A DNA stretch of 64,000 bases, taken from positions 34,508 to 98,507 of the forward strand of contig NZ_BJYD01000020.1 of the NCBI RefSeq assembly GCF_007991335.1, given 5' to 3'. A program made the position numbers and the translations under genes. Below the pieces are notes generated by a model. The model searched no databases and was not told the origin of the DNA. It saw only the letters and a list, made by a program, of their open reading frames with translations. This document shows positions 18,214-27,021 of the stretch, in pieces (within the stretch, counting starts at the first letter, position 1; each line of letters starts with the position of its first letter). Source of the stretch: Halobacillus faecis. Its GTDB lineage: Bacteria; Bacillota; Bacilli; Bacillales; Halobacillaceae.

Positions 18214-19310
18214 AACAGAAAATTCTGATCGTTGGTTTAGGACTCATCGGTGGTTCTATAGCTATGAACGTCTCTAAAAAAGAAGATGTATTTATCATCG
18301 GAATGGACGGGGATGAAGAAACCCTCAACATGGCTTTGAAGCAAGGGGTCATCGATCAGGCTTCTTTCAATTTTGAAAAAGCCGCGCAGGAAGCCGATAT
18401 CTGCATTCTTGCTACACCCATTTCCATTACTATCGACTATATCCATCAACTTGAATCTATGGATTTAAACAAACCTTTACTTGTGACAGACGTGTCTTCT
18501 GTTAAGAATCAAGTGCTGGAAGCGGCGAACCGATTATCCCATCCTTTTCTCTCCTTCGTAGGAGGGCACCCGATGGCAGGTTCACACAAACATGGCTATA
18601 CCGCTGCTAAACCCCACCTGTTCGAGAATGCGATTTATGTGTTGACTCCTTCCGTTCATGCAGATGAAAAGGAAGCGGATGTGATTAAGGATTTGTTATC
18701 AGAAACGAAGGCACGTTTCGTAACATTTACTACGCAAGAACATGATGAGATGACCGCGGTCATCTCTCATTTTCCGCATCTGATTGCTTCCTCTCTTGTC
18801 CATCAGGCAAAAGAGTGGGAAGGCACACATCCATATATTAAGCAGATGGCTGCGGGAGGGTTCAAAGACATTACTAGGATCGCCTCCAGCAACCCTAAAT
18901 TGTGGCAGGATATTTTCTTCCAAAATAAAAAACTCCTCATTGCTATGCTGGATGACTGGATTGGTGAGATGGAGAGGATCAGGACCTACCTTTCCGAAGG
19001 GGAGAAAGAGAAGACATACCAGTATCTATCTGATGCTAAATTGTACAGAGACGGACTTCCAACGAAAGATAAAGGAGCCATTCCTTCTTTCTATGATATC
19101 TATGTTGATATCCATGACCAGCCAGGTGCGATCCGTGATGTGATAGGAATTTTAGCAGAAGAAGCCATCAGCATTAAGAATATTCAAATCCTCGAAATTC
19201 GAGAAGGGATTACTGGTGTGCTGAGAATCAGCTTTGCTACAAGTGAAGAACAATGGAAGAGTAAAGAAATTTTAGATCACTACCAATATGAGGTGATGAT
19301 CCAACAGTAA
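18210..19310 (+). CDS. tyrA: Prephenate dehydrogenase with C-terminal ACT domain
   Basis: Oxidative decarboxylation of prephenate to 4-hydroxyphenylpyruvate, NAD-dependent. 366 residues: Rossmann motif ILIVGLGLIGGSIA at residues ~4-17, catalytic FVGGHPMAGSHKHGY, helical dimerisation domain, and an ACT domain from ~295 (YDIYVDIHDQPGAIRDVIG...) that probably senses tyrosine. Overlaps hisC by four bases; aroA follows after 12 bases with AAAGGAGG. Confidence 0.96.
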   Translation: MKQKILIVGLGLIGGSIAMNVSKKEDVFIIGMDGDEETLNMALKQGVIDQASFNFEKAAQEADICILATPISITIDYIHQLESMDLNKPLLVTDVSSVKNQVLEAANRLSHPFLSFVGGHPMAGSHKHGYTAAKPHLFENAIYVLTPSVHADEKEADVIKDLLSETKARFVTFTTQEHDEMTAVISHFPHLIASSLVHQAKEWEGTHPYIKQMAAGGFKDITRIASSNPKLWQDIFFQNKKLLIAMLDDWIGEMERIRTYLSEGEKEKTYQYLSDAKLYRDGLPTKDKGAIPSFYDIYVDIHDQPGAIRDVIGILAEEAISIKNIQILEIREGITGVLRISFATSEEQWKSKEILDHYQYEVMIQQ

Positions 19311-19322
19311 AGGAGGATTCCT

Positions 19323-20612
19323 ATGTCTAGCATTGAGTTAAAACCAACAGATAAACGACTGAACGGAGACTTATCTGTTCCAGGAGACAAATCCATCTCC
19401 CACCGATCCGTGATATTTTCAGCCTTAGCCCAAGGCACGTCTGTCATTACGAATTTTCTTACGGGTGAAGATTGCTTGAGGACCGTTGAAGCCTTCCGTC
19501 TTATGGGAGTAAATATCGAGCAGGCAGGAAATAAGATTACGGTTCATGGAAAAGGCCTTTCCCATTTAAGAGAACCTTCTCAACCGATCAACTTTGGAAA
19601 TTCAGGGACAACGGCACGATTAATGAGCGGAGTGCTTGCAGGACTTCCTTTATTTACGACCGCATTTGGTGATGAATCATTGTCCAAGCGTCCCATGGAC
19701 CGGGTTATCCAGCCACTTCGTGTTATGGGAGCGGACATCCAGGGGCGTGAACATGACTCTTTGCTGCCACTTGCCTTCCGAGGTAAAAAGCTTGAGGGGG
19801 CACGGCACGAATTGACAGTGAAAAGTGCTCAAGTGAAGTCTGCTTTACTTTTAGCCGGGATGCTTGCAGAGGGTGAAACAGAAGTGATAGAGCTTGGGGA
19901 AACAAGAAACCACACGGAAATGCTTCTTCCTGAATTCGGAGTGGATGTAGAAGTGGAAGGCAGATCTATCAAAATCAAGGGTGGACAAGAACCGAGTGCT
20001 TCCGATATTAAGGTTCCTGGTGATATCTCTTCCGCAGCCTTTTTCCTAGTAGCCGCTTCAATCGTGCCTGATAGTGAATTAGTGATTCGAGATGTTGGGC
20101 TCAACCCGACCCGTGATGGGATCGTAAAAGCATTGAAAGGTATGGGAGCAAATATAGAAGTCCAGGTACATACTCATATTGGAAGTGAACCTGTCGGTGA
20201 CATTGTTGTTCGTCACAGTCCTCTAAAAGGAATGACATTAGAAGGCGATCTTATACCGAATGTAATTGATGAAATCCCGATCCTTGCTCTTGCAGCGACG
20301 CAAGCTGAAGGAAAAACAATCATTAAAGATGCGGAGGAACTCCGTTACAAGGAGACGGATCGAATTAAAGCTGTGGTAGAGACCCTCTCTTTATTAGGAG
20401 CAGATATCGAAGCTCAAGAAGATGGAATGATTATCCAGGGAGGCACACCTTTAAATGGTGGAACCATCGATTCTTATGGAGATCACCGTATAGGGATGAT
20501 GGGGGCAATTGCTTCCTTAATTTGTGAAAGAGAAGTGACCGTTCAAAACAAAGAATGCATTAACATTTCTTATCCTTCGTTTTTCACCGACTTAAATCAA
20601 GTCTTGAATTAA
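19323..20612 (+). CDS. aroA: EPSP synthase (3-phosphoshikimate 1-carboxyvinyltransferase)
   Basis: Sixth step of the shikimate pathway (B. subtilis name aroE). 429 residues. Seen: VPGDKSISHRSVIFSALAQG, NFGNSGTTARLMSGVL, RPMDRVIQPL, ELRYKETDR and the C-terminal DHRIGMM, all in family order. AAGGAGG before ATG 19323 sets the start. It ends the aromatic run aroC-aroB-aroH-hisC-tyrA-aroA. No clear terminator before the next gene, which may be read through. Confidence 0.97.
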   Translation: MSSIELKPTDKRLNGDLSVPGDKSISHRSVIFSALAQGTSVITNFLTGEDCLRTVEAFRLMGVNIEQAGNKITVHGKGLSHLREPSQPINFGNSGTTARLMSGVLAGLPLFTTAFGDESLSKRPMDRVIQPLRVMGADIQGREHDSLLPLAFRGKKLEGARHELTVKSAQVKSALLLAGMLAEGETEVIELGETRNHTEMLLPEFGVDVEVEGRSIKIKGGQEPSASDIKVPGDISSAAFFLVAASIVPDSELVIRDVGLNPTRDGIVKALKGMGANIEVQVHTHIGSEPVGDIVVRHSPLKGMTLEGDLIPNVIDEIPILALAATQAEGKTIIKDAEELRYKETDRIKAVVETLSLLGADIEAQEDGMIIQGGTPLNGGTIDSYGDHRIGMMGAIASLICEREVTVQNKECINISYPSFFTDLNQVLN

Positions 20613-20677
20613 ATTAACTTCATAGTTTATGTAAAGCTCTCATACGATATAAAAAGCCTATTTGGAGGTTTCGTCGT

Positions 20678-21550
20678 ATGGGAGCTTATTGGTTTCAAGG
20701 GTATGTTGAAAATGACAATGGTCCCTGTTTTAGCGAATGTACAGTTAAAGAAGAAAAGTTCGTCAGAGATCGAACCGGAAAAGGGCCCTATACGTTGATG
20801 GTGGTGGATGGATTTCATGTCAGTCCTGGCCATGTGATGGTAGATATGAGAGAACCGCTTGCTTTTTCACCCTCGGTGACCGACACAGGAAATCATTACA
20901 TAAAAAGAGGGTGTACCTTGTTACTCACACAACACCTAGTGACTAGTTTACGTCACTACCGAAGTCAATATGACCAATTTTTAAATCGATGTGAATCACT
21001 GCCTCTCGATTATATGGTCATCCCTGTTGTGCCGGCAAAAATTCTTCGGCCTGAAATGGTCCGTTTTTTTGCCAGAAAAGGAAGCCCCTTTTTATGTGTG
21101 GAAGTGCAGTCCGTAGAAGACCTTACCGAGGTTTGTTGGGAATGGGTAGCTCAGGCGCAGGCTTATAAACGAATGCCGTTGACGATGTTCGTCAAAGATA
21201 CAGAGAATACGTCGAACAACTACGCAGAATTGTGGTCTTCACTTTGCGAACAGTATGGTATCATAAAGCTAACAGATGTACAGGATGATGAAAGGCTCTC
21301 TCTGAAAAATTTAAAAGACAGCGGGATCTATCCTCACAAAGGTGGAATCGTCCCTGGAGGGCATGCGGATTATAACCTCTATCGCCTTTCAGAAGACCGA
21401 ACGTTTGAAGAGGCAGACGATTTTAGATATCATGATTCTGTTCCGAATGTAACGGTTATGAATGGACAGGTGAAACAGGTGAACCAGAAGGTCATCGATG
21501 AAAAGCCTGGATCCAACATACAAGTGAAGATTCACAAGCATTTTGTTTAA
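20678..21550 (+). CDS. Unassigned protein resembling a degenerate dihydroorotase/amidohydrolase
   Basis: A 290-residue soluble protein with no family I can name securely. Residues 47-60 (HVSPGHVMVDMREP) align with the dihydroorotase/hydantoinase signature VxPGFIDxHxHLREP, but the two metal-binding histidines are replaced by Met and Asp. Residues 216-235 (GIYPHKGGIVPGGHADYNLY) match the conserved C-terminal IYPRKGxIxPGxDADLxLxD of the same superfamily, followed by VTVMNGQVKQV, like the usual VxVNGKVV strand. The chain is about 100-150 residues shorter than active enzymes. TGGAGGT sets the start. It sits between aroA and ypiA, with 17 bases to ypiA. I infer a catalytically inactive, shortened amidohydrolase-like protein. 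Confidence 0.6.
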   Translation: MGAYWFQGYVENDNGPCFSECTVKEEKFVRDRTGKGPYTLMVVDGFHVSPGHVMVDMREPLAFSPSVTDTGNHYIKRGCTLLLTQHLVTSLRHYRSQYDQFLNRCESLPLDYMVIPVVPAKILRPEMVRFFARKGSPFLCVEVQSVEDLTEVCWEWVAQAQAYKRMPLTMFVKDTENTSNNYAELWSSLCEQYGIIKLTDVQDDERLSLKNLKDSGIYPHKGGIVPGGHADYNLYRLSEDRTFEEADDFRYHDSVPNVTVMNGQVKQVNQKVIDEKPGSNIQVKIHKHFV

Positions 21551-21567
21551 ATGGAAAGGATGTCATC

Positions 21568-22821
21568 ATGGAGGAAATACAAAAAGCCATCCGTCAAATG
21601 GAAGCCCACAAGACGGAAGATGCTATAAAAACTCTAACACAATATTTACCAGAGGCTGACGAAGAAGAGAAATTCACGATTGCTGAACTATACATGCAAT
21701 GGGGGATGCTCGAGGAAGCGAAAATGGTGTTGCACGAACTCATTCAACGCTATCCTAAAGAACAAGAACTGAAAGTCATGATGGCAGAGATCCACATTGA
21801 CCTTGATGAAGACGACGAAGCGATTGAACTGCTTGACCAATTTGGGCCGGAAGATGAAGACTACTTGCAAGCGCTTGTGCAGCTTGCCGATCTTTATCAA
21901 GCCCAGGGACTTTATGAAGTAGCTGAACAGAAGTTACTAATGGCTAAACAAGTGGAGCCGAATTCGGCAATCATTGACTTTGCCTTAGGTGAGCTTGCCT
22001 TCTCCAATGGGGAATATTCGAAGAGTATCCCCTATTATGAAAATGCGATGCATCATCAACCGGTCATAGGTGATATTGAAGTGGCTACAAGACTTGCCGA
22101 AGCTTATGCGGCAAATGGTGAATTTGAACAAGCGCTTGAGTATTTCCAAAAAGTCGAAGAAGATAATCCAGATGTAATGTTTCGCTACGGTTTCGTAGCT
22201 TACCAGGCAAACCGTAACGACATTGCGATCCATGTCTGGGAAGAGTTGATTGAAAAGGACCCTTACTTCCAGTCTGTTTACCCACACTTAGCACAGGCTT
22301 ATGATTCAGAAGGTATGCCAAAGGAAGCATTGGATATGGCTGAAAATGGTCTTGCCAAAGATGAATTCAATAAGGAACTTTATCATCTCGCCGGTACCTT
22401 GTCTCATAGACAGGGAAACAAAGAAGAGGGATACAAGTGGATGAGAGAAGCGGTTGCATTGGACCCAGGTTATAAAGAAGCCATTCTTTTCCTTATTGAA
22501 AATTACAAGTCTGATGATATGAATGACAAAATCATTGATTTGATCAACGAGTTGATCTCTCTTGGAGAGGAAGATCCGAATTACTTGTGGGAACTTGCTC
22601 AAGCTTATGAAGAGGAAGAGAAATTCAAGGAGGCTTATGAGCAGTATCAACAAGCGTACCCTTCATTGAAGGAAGATACAGATTTCTTGAAATCTTACGG
22701 TTATTTCCTTGTAGAAGAAGGAAGGATGTCTGAAGCACGACAGATCTTTGAAGAATACCTGGCTATTGACCCTACAGATACAGAAATTGAGGACTTCGTT
22801 GAGCGGCTGAAAGAACAATGA
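21568..22821 (+). CDS. ypiA: TPR-repeat protein YpiA
   Basis: A 417-residue soluble protein made almost wholly of tetratricopeptide repeats (for example LAEAYAANGEFEQALEYFQKV and LAQAYEEEEKFKEAYEQYQQA), rich in acidic residues. TPR proteins are protein-interaction scaffolds. Position and length match B. subtilis ypiA. The adjacent ypiB/reoY gene encodes a factor that steers MurA to ClpCP, so a role as a partner in that process is plausible but not proven. AAAGGATG precedes the start. Confidence 0.85.
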   Translation: MEEIQKAIRQMEAHKTEDAIKTLTQYLPEADEEEKFTIAELYMQWGMLEEAKMVLHELIQRYPKEQELKVMMAEIHIDLDEDDEAIELLDQFGPEDEDYLQALVQLADLYQAQGLYEVAEQKLLMAKQVEPNSAIIDFALGELAFSNGEYSKSIPYYENAMHHQPVIGDIEVATRLAEAYAANGEFEQALEYFQKVEEDNPDVMFRYGFVAYQANRNDIAIHVWEELIEKDPYFQSVYPHLAQAYDSEGMPKEALDMAENGLAKDEFNKELYHLAGTLSHRQGNKEEGYKWMREAVALDPGYKEAILFLIENYKSDDMNDKIIDLINELISLGEEDPNYLWELAQAYEEEEKFKEAYEQYQQAYPSLKEDTDFLKSYGYFLVEEGRMSEARQIFEEYLAIDPTDTEIEDFVERLKEQ

Positions 22822-22853
22822 GCTGATTAAAAAAGCGCAGGAGGGGCGCCCAT

Positions 22854-23414
22854 ATGCAAACACCAATCTCTGTGGATGAGAAAAAAGACTTTGTCCGCTG
22901 GTTTTTAAATCACTTTCAGTTGAAAAAGCGAGAGAGTGTATGGATTCTCAATTATTTAATGAACCATGAATCTCTTTTGTCTAGTGTCCATTTTGTCCAG
23001 GAAGTGAAGTTTTGTCCGCGTGGTATGGAAATCAGTGCACAGGGTGTTTCTGACCCACCTTTCCGTTTTTATAAAGGCCAGGTTATGACAAATGATGCCG
23101 AGAAATCGTTTCATGACTTAAGGATGAATCAAGGAGAACCTGTCTATATCCAAATGAACTTTGAGAATGCACAGCAATGCTCAAAATATGCTCTCGTACT
23201 TGAAGAAAACCCGTATCTACCAAAAGATTACTACTTAAATGACAGAGATAAAAATGAAGCGGAACGCCTTTTATCTGTCAGTCTTTTGCAGCACAGACGG
23301 AAAAGTATTGAAAACCGGATCGACGAAGCTCTGATTAATGGGGAACGGGATGAATTCAAAGCATTATGTGGAAAGCTTCAGAAAGTCAAACAGGATTTGA
23401 ACGCATTTTTATAA
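22854..23414 (+). CDS. ypiB: ReoY family proteolytic factor (YpiB)
   Basis: A 186-residue protein of the YpiB/ReoY (UPF0302) family. In Listeria ReoY is required with ReoM for ClpCP-dependent breakdown of MurA, the first enzyme of peptidoglycan synthesis. Seen: the N-terminal FVRWFLNHFQLKKRESVWIL and a C-terminal helical IDEALINGERDEFKAL segment typical of the family. AGGAGGGG precedes ATG 22854. It follows ypiA at 32 bases and ends in a strong terminator, so ypiA-ypiB are one unit. Confidence 0.88.
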   Translation: MQTPISVDEKKDFVRWFLNHFQLKKRESVWILNYLMNHESLLSSVHFVQEVKFCPRGMEISAQGVSDPPFRFYKGQVMTNDAEKSFHDLRMNQGEPVYIQMNFENAQQCSKYALVLEENPYLPKDYYLNDRDKNEAERLLSVSLLQHRRKSIENRIDEALINGERDEFKALCGKLQKVKQDLNAFL

Positions 23415-23420
23415 TATAGG

Positions 23421-23459
23421 AAAGCCGGAACCTTAAAAAAGGTTCCGGCTTTCATTTTT
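23421..23459 (+). terminator. Terminator after ypiB
   Basis: AAAGCCGGAACCTT / AAGGTTCCGGCTTT, about 14 bp, then TTTTTG. Confidence 0.93.
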
Positions 23460-23516
23460 GTTTAAATATAGTAAAATAAAGAGAAAATGATACATAGATA
23501 AAGGATGAAATGAATT

Positions 23517-23972
23517 ATGAGATGGACGAAAGCAGATACTACGCAATACATACCAGAAAAACAGTATATTGATACCGTAATCATTCCCTTGATTCCATTC
23601 GATCCAGGTAATGACCAACAGATGGTGAAACAAGCCTTTCAACGGGAATTGAACCAAGTGTTTACGAACCTGATCGAGAAAGAATACAAGGGGAGAATAT
23701 TCCTGGCGCCGGATTATCACTATCTTGAAGGATCACAAGCTAACGAAACAGAAAGGATCAATCGTTGGATTCATAAGTTTAAAGAGCAGCCTTTCCATCA
23801 TATCTTCCTTTTTACTTTCGACAGCAAGTGGAAAAAATACGAAGCGAAGCTTGAGGGACACGTACTCTGGGTGCCCGGTATGGGTTCTGGCGATATTCAG
23901 TCTACGGAAACACAGTCATTTGTTCGGGAGCAAGCTCACCAAATCAGTGAATTGATCCAGGCCTATTGGTAA
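23517..23972 (+). CDS. ypiF: DUF2487 protein YpiF
   Basis: A 151-residue soluble protein with the conserved start MRWTKADTTQYIPEKQYIDT and internal RIFLAPDYHYL of DUF2487. In B. subtilis ypiF stands immediately before qcrA as here, but no function is known. No signal peptide or membrane segment. It ends 133 bases before qcrA, which has its own promoter, so cotranscription is not required. Confidence 0.82.
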   Translation: MRWTKADTTQYIPEKQYIDTVIIPLIPFDPGNDQQMVKQAFQRELNQVFTNLIEKEYKGRIFLAPDYHYLEGSQANETERINRWIHKFKEQPFHHIFLFTFDSKWKKYEAKLEGHVLWVPGMGSGDIQSTETQSFVREQAHQISELIQAYW

Positions 23973-24006
23973 CTGGATAAAAGTTCCGACAAGGTTTGAT
24001 AATTTA

Positions 24007-24035
24007 TTGACCGCGCCTTGAGATTGCGCTATCAT
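24007..24035 (+). promoter_or_regulatory. SigA promoter of the qcrABC operon
   Basis: TTGACC (24007-24012), 17-base spacer, TATCAT (24030-24035), about 70 bases before qcrA. Both hexamers are 5 of 6. Confidence 0.65.
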
Positions 24036-24105
24036 GGTAATGTCCTAGTAAACTGTGTGTAATCAATCCATGTCGCATGGATTACAGCATAGAGGGGGGA
24101 AAAGA

Positions 24106-24615
24106 ATGAGCGATAAAAAACGAGTATCCCGGCGCCAATTTCTAAACTATACACTCACTGGTGTAGGCGGTTTCATGGCAGCGGGCATGCTTGCACCGAT
24201 GGTTCGTTTCGCAATCGATCCTGTATTGAAAACGAAAGAGGGTGGAGATTTCGTCTCCGTAGCTTCTGTTGATGAAATTACGAATGAACCGCAGCGTTTT
24301 GAATGGACGATCGATCAAGTGGATGCTTGGTATGAATCAGAAGTTCAAAAAACAGCGTGGGTGTACAGAAACGACAATGATGAAATTGTAGCACTATCAC
24401 CGATTTGTACTCACTTGGGATGTACGGTCGACTGGGCCTCCAATGAGGAGTACCCGAACCAATTCTTCTGTCCTTGTCACGCGGGCCGTTACACGAAAGA
24501 CGGTACCAACGTGCCAGGAACTCCGCCGACGGCGCCACTGCCTCGATTTGAGTTTAAAGTAGAAGAAGGAATGCTTTACTTAGGTGAAACGAAAGATTCA
24601 GGAGGGGGGGCATAA
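24106..24615 (+). CDS. qcrA: Menaquinol-cytochrome c reductase Rieske iron-sulfur subunit
   Basis: Carries the 2Fe-2S cluster that takes electrons from menaquinol in the b6c complex. 169 residues: an N-terminal basic segment KKRVSRRQFLNY and membrane anchor (residues ~13-33), then the Rieske domain with both cluster motifs, CTHLGC and CPCHAGRY. The Arg-Arg segment resembles a Tat signal, which is usual for Rieske proteins. ATG 24106 follows a G-rich ribosome site (AGAGGGGGG); an upstream start at 24055 is not supported. Only 3 bases separate it from qcrB. Confidence 0.97.
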   Translation: MSDKKRVSRRQFLNYTLTGVGGFMAAGMLAPMVRFAIDPVLKTKEGGDFVSVASVDEITNEPQRFEWTIDQVDAWYESEVQKTAWVYRNDNDEIVALSPICTHLGCTVDWASNEEYPNQFFCPCHAGRYTKDGTNVPGTPPTAPLPRFEFKVEEGMLYLGETKDSGGGA

Positions 24616-24618
24616 TAC

Positions 24619-25293
24619 ATGCTTCAAAAAATTTACGACTGGGTGGACGAGCGTGTAGATATTACCCCGCTGTGGCGTGATATCGCAGATCACGAAGTTC
24701 CTGAACACGTTAACCCGGCACACCATTTTTCAGCATTTGTGTATTGTTTTGGTGGATTGACTTTCTTTGTAACGGTCATTCAAATCCTGTCCGGAATGTT
24801 CCTGACCATGTATTATGTGCCGGACATTGAAAACGCTTGGAAATCTGTTTATTACTTGCAACGAGAGGTTGCTTACGGCCAAATCGTCCGTGGTATGCAC
24901 CACTGGGGAGCGAGTCTCGTCATCGTCATGTTATTCTTACATACGCTACGGGTATTCTTCCAGGGAGCCTACAAAAAGCCTCGTGAGTTGAACTGGGTTA
25001 TTGGTGTACTTTTGTTCTTCGTCATGTTGGGACTGGGCTTCACAGGATACCTGTTACCTTGGGATAACAAGGCTTACTTCGCAACTCAGGTTGGTCTTGA
25101 AATAGCAGCAGCCACACCATTTATCGGTGATCAGATTCGGACATTACTGGCCGGAGACCCATCGATCGTTGGTGCTCAAACGCTTACACGTTTCTTTGCT
25201 ATTCACGTATTCTTCTTGCCGGCTGCACTATTCGGATTGATGGCGTTCCACTTCATCTTGATCCGTAAACAAGGGATTTCCGGACCACTATAA
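24619..25293 (+). CDS. qcrB: Menaquinol-cytochrome c reductase cytochrome b subunit
   Basis: Cytochrome b6-type subunit with four membrane helices binding two b hemes and an extra c-type heme site typical of bacilli. 224 residues. Seen: heme-ligand histidines in MHHWGASLVIVMLFLHTLRV and FFAIHVFFLPAALFGLMAFHF, and FTGYLLPWD. Second gene of qcrABC. Length equals that of B. subtilis. Confidence 0.97.
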   Translation: MLQKIYDWVDERVDITPLWRDIADHEVPEHVNPAHHFSAFVYCFGGLTFFVTVIQILSGMFLTMYYVPDIENAWKSVYYLQREVAYGQIVRGMHHWGASLVIVMLFLHTLRVFFQGAYKKPRELNWVIGVLLFFVMLGLGFTGYLLPWDNKAYFATQVGLEIAAATPFIGDQIRTLLAGDPSIVGAQTLTRFFAIHVFFLPAALFGLMAFHFILIRKQGISGPL

Positions 25294-25321
25294 AATGTAT
25301 CGTTAAAAAGGAGGGAAAGCT

Positions 25322-26311
25322 GTGCATAGGGGAAAAGGGATGAAGTTCGTCGGTGATTCACGAATCACGGCTGAACGAAAAGCCAACTTACCAAAAGACT
25401 ATTCGGAATATCCAGGCCGTACAGAAGCCTTCTGGCCTAACTTCCTGCTGAAGGAGTGGCTCGTAGGATCTGTCTTCTTGATTGGGTTCCTCATTTTGAC
25501 TGCTGCTCACCCTTCACCACTTGAGCAACAGGCGGATCCAAACAACGCAGGTTATATTCCATTGCCTGACTGGTATTTCTTATTCTTGTATCAATTTCTT
25601 AAGTATCAATTCGCAGGTGGAGATTATATCGTTCTCGGTGCGATCGTTATGCCAGGCTTGGCATTCGGTGCCTTACTGCTTGCGCCATTCCTTGATCGTG
25701 GCCCAGAAAGACGCCCTCAAAAGCGTCCGATTGCAGTTGGATTGATGCTTTTAGGCTTTATCGCAACCTTCTGGTTGACTTATGAATCTGTTTCTCATGC
25801 TGATTATGAAATGCGTGCAGAAAAATACGGAGTCAACGTGGAAGCGGTTGAATCAACAATCAATAAAGATCATCCTGGTTATGCAGTATATGAAGCGAAC
25901 TGCTTGAGCTGTCACGGGGATGCTCTACAAGGACAAGGGAACTACCCATCTTTGATTGATGCTGAATTAACGGTAGATCAAGTCAAAGATATTGCTGTTA
26001 ACGGTGTCGGAGAGATGCCTGCCGGTATTTTTGGCGGCAGTGATGAAGAACTCCAGCAACTAGCTGAATTCGTCGTTCAAGCTGGCGGCGGTGAAGCTGG
26101 TGGCGAAGGTGGAGAGTCTTCTGGTGAAGAATCCGAAGGTGGATCTGAAGAAGGCTCCTCTGGCGAAGGATCTGAAGGAGACTCTGAAGAAGGATCTTCT
26201 GACGAAGGGTCCGAAGGTGGATCCGAGGAGGGCTCTTCTGGTGAAGGGTCTGAAGAGGGATCTTCAGAAGAAGGTTCCAGTGATTCAGAAGGATCTGGAT
26301 CTGAAGAGTAA
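25322..26311 (+). CDS. qcrC: Menaquinol-cytochrome c reductase cytochrome b/c subunit with acidic tail
   Basis: Fusion of subunit IV (membrane part, residues ~1-165) with a cytochrome c domain carrying the heme motif CLSCHG at residues 194-199. 329 residues, whereas B. subtilis QcrC has about 255. The extra length is a C-terminal tail (from ~256) of Gly, Ser, Glu and Asp with no lysine or arginine, including three tandem 13-residue units at residues 272-310. The tail follows the cytochrome domain on the outer side of the membrane. The start is GTG 25322 with AGGAGGG before it; the sequence MHRGKGMKFVGDSR is the family start. Followed by a terminator. Confidence 0.95.
   Translation: MHRGKGMKFVGDSRITAERKANLPKDYSEYPGRTEAFWPNFLLKEWLVGSVFLIGFLILTAAHPSPLEQQADPNNAGYIPLPDWYFLFLYQFLKYQFAGGDYIVLGAIVMPGLAFGALLLAPFLDRGPERRPQKRPIAVGLMLLGFIATFWLTYESVSHADYEMRAEKYGVNVEAVESTINKDHPGYAVYEANCLSCHGDALQGQGNYPSLIDAELTVDQVKDIAVNGVGEMPAGIFGGSDEELQQLAEFVVQAGGGEAGGEGGESSGEESEGGSEEGSSGEGSEGDSEEGSSDEGSEGGSEEGSSGEGSEEGSSEEGSSDSEGSGSEE
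26135..26251 (+). repeat. Three 39-bp tandem repeats in the qcrC tail
   Basis: Three consecutive 39-base units encode EGGSEEGSSGEGS, EGDSEEGSSDEGS and EGGSEEGSSGEGS. Third-position differences between units show age or selection for the protein sequence. A related partial unit follows. Confidence 0.85.
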
Positions 26312-26326
26312 TTAGATACTTAATTC

Positions 26327-26360
26327 AATGTAGCCGCGCTTATAAAAGCGCGGCTACATT
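26327..26360 (+). terminator. Terminator of the qcrABC operon
   Basis: Perfect 14-bp stem AATGTAGCCGCGCT / AGCGCGGCTACATT with a 6-base loop. The T tract after it is short (TTTG). Confidence 0.8.
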
Positions 26361-26382
26361 TGTATTGGAGGTACAAGGTAAC

Positions 26383-26967
26383 ATGAAACAAATGATTACC
26401 TATCTACTGAAGAATCGAACATTTTTGATTTTGCTATTTTTCATTAATTTATTTGGAACCATTTACGGATACATATGGTACGAACCTCAGCTATCTGTGA
26501 CTGAGCCCATCTTTCTGCTGTTTGTTCCTGACAGTCCTACAGCCAGTTTGTTTTTTACTATATTCCTTGGATTTTATATCTTCGGTAAAAATGTTCCTTA
26601 CATAGAAGCACTGGCCATCATCACTCTTTTAAAATATGGAGTATGGGCAGTTGTTATGAATGGTTTAACATTATTGGAATATGGGTCTCTTCCATGGACC
26701 GGCTACATGTTAGTTTTTTCACATGGAGCTATGGCTGTCCAAGGTCTTTTGTATGCTCCCTTTTATAAAATAAAAATGAGACATATCGTCGTTGCTGCCA
26801 TATGGACGCTTCACAATGATGTGATTGATTATGTTTTCGGTCAAATGCCTGTTTATCCAGCCATTGTTGAGTATATGGATGAAATCGGCTATTTTACATT
26901 TTGGCTAAGTATCGCATGTGTCCTTTGTACTTATGTCCTAACTGTAAAAAGAAACTCCCGGGTCTAA
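26383..26967 (+). CDS. ypjA: DUF1405 membrane protein YpjA
   Basis: A 194-residue polytopic membrane protein with about six hydrophobic segments. It belongs to DUF1405, found after qcrC in Bacillaceae (B. subtilis ypjA). Seen: YGYIWYEPQL early and WTLHNDVIDYVFGQMPVYP in the C-terminal half, both typical. ATG 26383 is preferred, with GGAGGT (26367-26372) upstream. The function is unknown; its place beside the respiratory operon is conserved. Confidence 0.82.
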   Translation: MKQMITYLLKNRTFLILLFFINLFGTIYGYIWYEPQLSVTEPIFLLFVPDSPTASLFFTIFLGFYIFGKNVPYIEALAIITLLKYGVWAVVMNGLTLLEYGSLPWTGYMLVFSHGAMAVQGLLYAPFYKIKMRHIVVAAIWTLHNDVIDYVFGQMPVYPAIVEYMDEIGYFTFWLSIACVLCTYVLTVKRNSRV

Positions 26968-27021
26968 AATTCTGTTCCTTCTCATAAGATGAAATAATAC
27001 TTGTGAGAGGGGAGAAGTGAA

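Noticed and set aside
26091..26315. Lys/Leu-rich frame overlapping the end of qcrC
   Set aside because: Out-of-frame reading of the acidic repeat; no ribosome site, and the qcrC frame is supported by homology.
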